This document shows positions 5,341-5,988 of a DNA stretch of 5,988 bases, piece by piece; position 1 is the first letter of the stretch, and each line of letters begins with the position of its first letter. This DNA comes from Cytophagaceae bacterium (GTDB lineage: Bacteria; Bacteroidota; Bacteroidia; Cytophagales; Spirosomataceae). The translations under genes and the position numbers were made by a program. The stretch spans positions 1 to 5,988 of the forward strand of contig JAIXRT010000234.1 of the NCBI GenBank assembly GCA_027485075.1, read 5' to 3'. The notes beneath the pieces were generated by a model that saw only the letters and a program-made list of their open reading frames with translations, searched no databases and had not been told where the DNA came from.

Positions 5341-5360
5341 CCTCTTCCGGCACCATTTTC
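5341..5360 (+). repeat. attR: displaced tRNA-Leu 3' end copy
   Basis: This 20-base copy starts CCTCTTCCGG, continues CACCATTTTC, and lacks one G compared with 1136-1156. It is only a fragment: no T-arm or other tRNA part precedes it. The stop of the VOC gene lies 46 bases away. The missing G falls in the acceptor stem and would be harmless, because the functional tRNA is at the other end. Confidence 0.8.
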
Positions 5361-5374
5361 AAATAGTGAATGAG

Positions 5375-5393
5375 GCGCAATGTCCGATTGCGC
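5375..5393. terminator. Perfect 7-bp hairpin between attR and the VOC gene
   Basis: GCGCAAT (5375-5381) pairs with ATTGCGC (5387-5393) around GTCCG. It lies 13 bases beyond the VOC stop codon on the minus strand and, before island insertion, would have followed tRNA-Leu by about 20 bases on the plus strand. It could serve both convergent units. No T-run follows on either strand, which weakens the terminator call. Confidence 0.45.
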
Positions 5394-5406
5394 GGGCGCT
5401 TAAGGC

Positions 5407-5958
5407 CTAAGCTTTCTTGTCCGGATCAACGTGTAGCCAATCGGCATGGCGCGGGGCTTTTTTGGTTTCGCTCCATTCTGCAAGCATCAACGGCGCGACG
5501 CGTTTTAATTCGGCATATTGTTCGGGCGTGCCGATGTTGCACGCAAGCTCCAGTCGGTGGCCGTTGGGGTCAAAGAAATAGATCGACCGGAAAATCCCGT
5601 GATATGTTGGCCCAACCACATCAATGCCCTGCGCCTCGATATGGGCTTTGGCCGCAAGCAGGGCGTCAAGGTCCGTGACTTCGAACGCGATATGCTGGAC
5701 CCACGCCGGGGTGTTGGGGTCTTTGCCCATTTCGGGTTGGTTGGGCAGTTCGAAAAACGCGATGACATTGCCGCCGCCGCAATCGAGGAAGATATGCATA
5801 TAGGGGTCATATTCCCCCGTGGACGGAACATGATCCTCGGCAAAGGCCGTGGTGAATTCCATGCCCAAGACATACGCATACCAATCCGCCGTTACCTTCG
5901 CGTCCTTGCACCGATAGGCCACATGGTGAATGCGGCTGAGCGCGATGGGCGCGGTCAT
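5407..5958 (-). CDS. VOC-family (glyoxalase/dioxygenase fold) protein
   Basis: A 183-residue cytoplasmic protein with the paired beta-alpha-beta-beta-beta modules of the vicinal-oxygen-chelate superfamily. The first module opens with IHHVAYRCKDAKVTADWYAY (H11/H12) and ends with NVIAFFE (E70). The second begins WVQHIAFEVTD (H89) and ends with FFDPNGHRLELAC (E137). H12, E70, H89 and E137 lie at the four usual metal-ligand positions, so a metal-dependent enzyme is likely. The substrate cannot be told; glyoxalase, isomerase, ring-cleaving dioxygenase and resistance proteins share the fold. A C-terminal extension follows residue 141. The ATG follows AGAGG by 7 bases and overlaps the upstream stop as ATGA, so translation is probably coupled. 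Codon use is host-like. Confidence 0.93.
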   Translation of the reverse strand: MTAPIALSRIHHVAYRCKDAKVTADWYAYVLGMEFTTAFAEDHVPSTGEYDPYMHIFLDCGGGNVIAFFELPNQPEMGKDPNTPAWVQHIAFEVTDLDALLAAKAHIEAQGIDVVGPTYHGIFRSIYFFDPNGHRLELACNIGTPEQYAELKRVAPLMLAEWSETKKAPRHADWLHVDPDKKA

Positions 5959-5988
5959 ATCGTGGCCTCTTGTACCGTCAGCGCACCG
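5955..5988 (-). CDS. 3' end of an upstream gene (partial)
   Basis: Reading leftward from the window edge, an open frame encodes GALTVQEATI and ends in TGA at 5957-5955, sharing ATGA with the VOC start. A four-base overlap of this kind is typical of genes in one operon. Too little is present to name the product, and a chance open frame over ten codons cannot be excluded. Confidence 0.4.
   Translation of the reverse strand, partial: GALTVQEATI

Larger units (their letters stand above)
1136..5360. mobile_element. Integrase-less tRNA-Leu genomic island, about 4.2 kb
   Basis: The segment is bounded by an imperfect 21/20-base direct repeat, one copy inside the 3' end of tRNA-Leu. Both ends carry matching blocks just inside the repeat: GTTCGT-N4-GTTC, then GGGGGTA-like motifs with 12-base periodicity. 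Its genes are visibly AT-richer than the flanking DUF336 and VOC genes, with many AAA, ATA and TTT codons, which suggests acquisition. It encodes a Cys/His-rich small protein and four exported proteins, but no integrase, excisionase, relaxase or replication protein that I can recognise. The best reading is a cis-mobilizable element that uses an integrase supplied in trans, or an island that lost its integrase. The boundaries are seen directly; mobility is inferred. Confidence 0.72.

Noticed and set aside
5370..5678. Plus-strand frame opposite the VOC gene, and another minus-strand frame at 5505-5879
   Set aside because: Both are shadows of the VOC gene, whose metal-ligand residues and fold pattern are clear in its own frame.

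Overview
The window looks like chromosomal DNA of an alphaproteobacterium, most likely a sphingomonad. This is inferred from the GC-rich flanking genes with strong G/C third-position bias, the TTGACA/CTAAGC-type tRNA promoter, and an exported GlcG/HbpS-like protein. No rRNA or other taxonomic marker is present, so the assignment is moderate.

Left flank (1-1151): a tRNA-Lys(CTT); a hairpin-rich gap with no convincing gene; a minus-strand gene for an exported GlcG/HbpS-family (DUF336) protein; then a promoter and a complete tRNA-Leu(CAG).

Middle (about 1136-5360): a small AT-richer island in the 3' end of tRNA-Leu. A 21-base stretch covering the last 16 bases of the tRNA and 5 bases beyond recurs at 5341-5360 with one G missing, giving an attL/attR pair. 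Just inside each end is a GTTCGT-N4-GTTC block followed by GGGGGTA-type repeats spaced 12 bases start to start, as expected of tyrosine-integrase arm sites. No integrase lies between the ends, so this resembles a cis-mobilizable or decayed element. It encodes a small Cys/His-rich protein and four proteins with signal peptides. Two of these have surface-adhesin-E-like domains and share a nearly identical 34-residue C-terminal tail. One is a coiled-coil protein directly upstream of, and probably co-transcribed with, the second tail-bearing gene. The last, on the opposite strand, has YGDYGSRYS-type tandem repeats. The cargo therefore appears directed at the cell envelope or exterior. No enzyme, toxin, nuclease or replication gene was recognised.

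Right flank (5361-5988): a perfect 7-bp hairpin, a minus-strand VOC (glyoxalase-fold) gene, and the last codons of an upstream gene overlapping it by ATGA. Before insertion, tRNA-Leu would have been followed directly by this hairpin and the convergent VOC gene.
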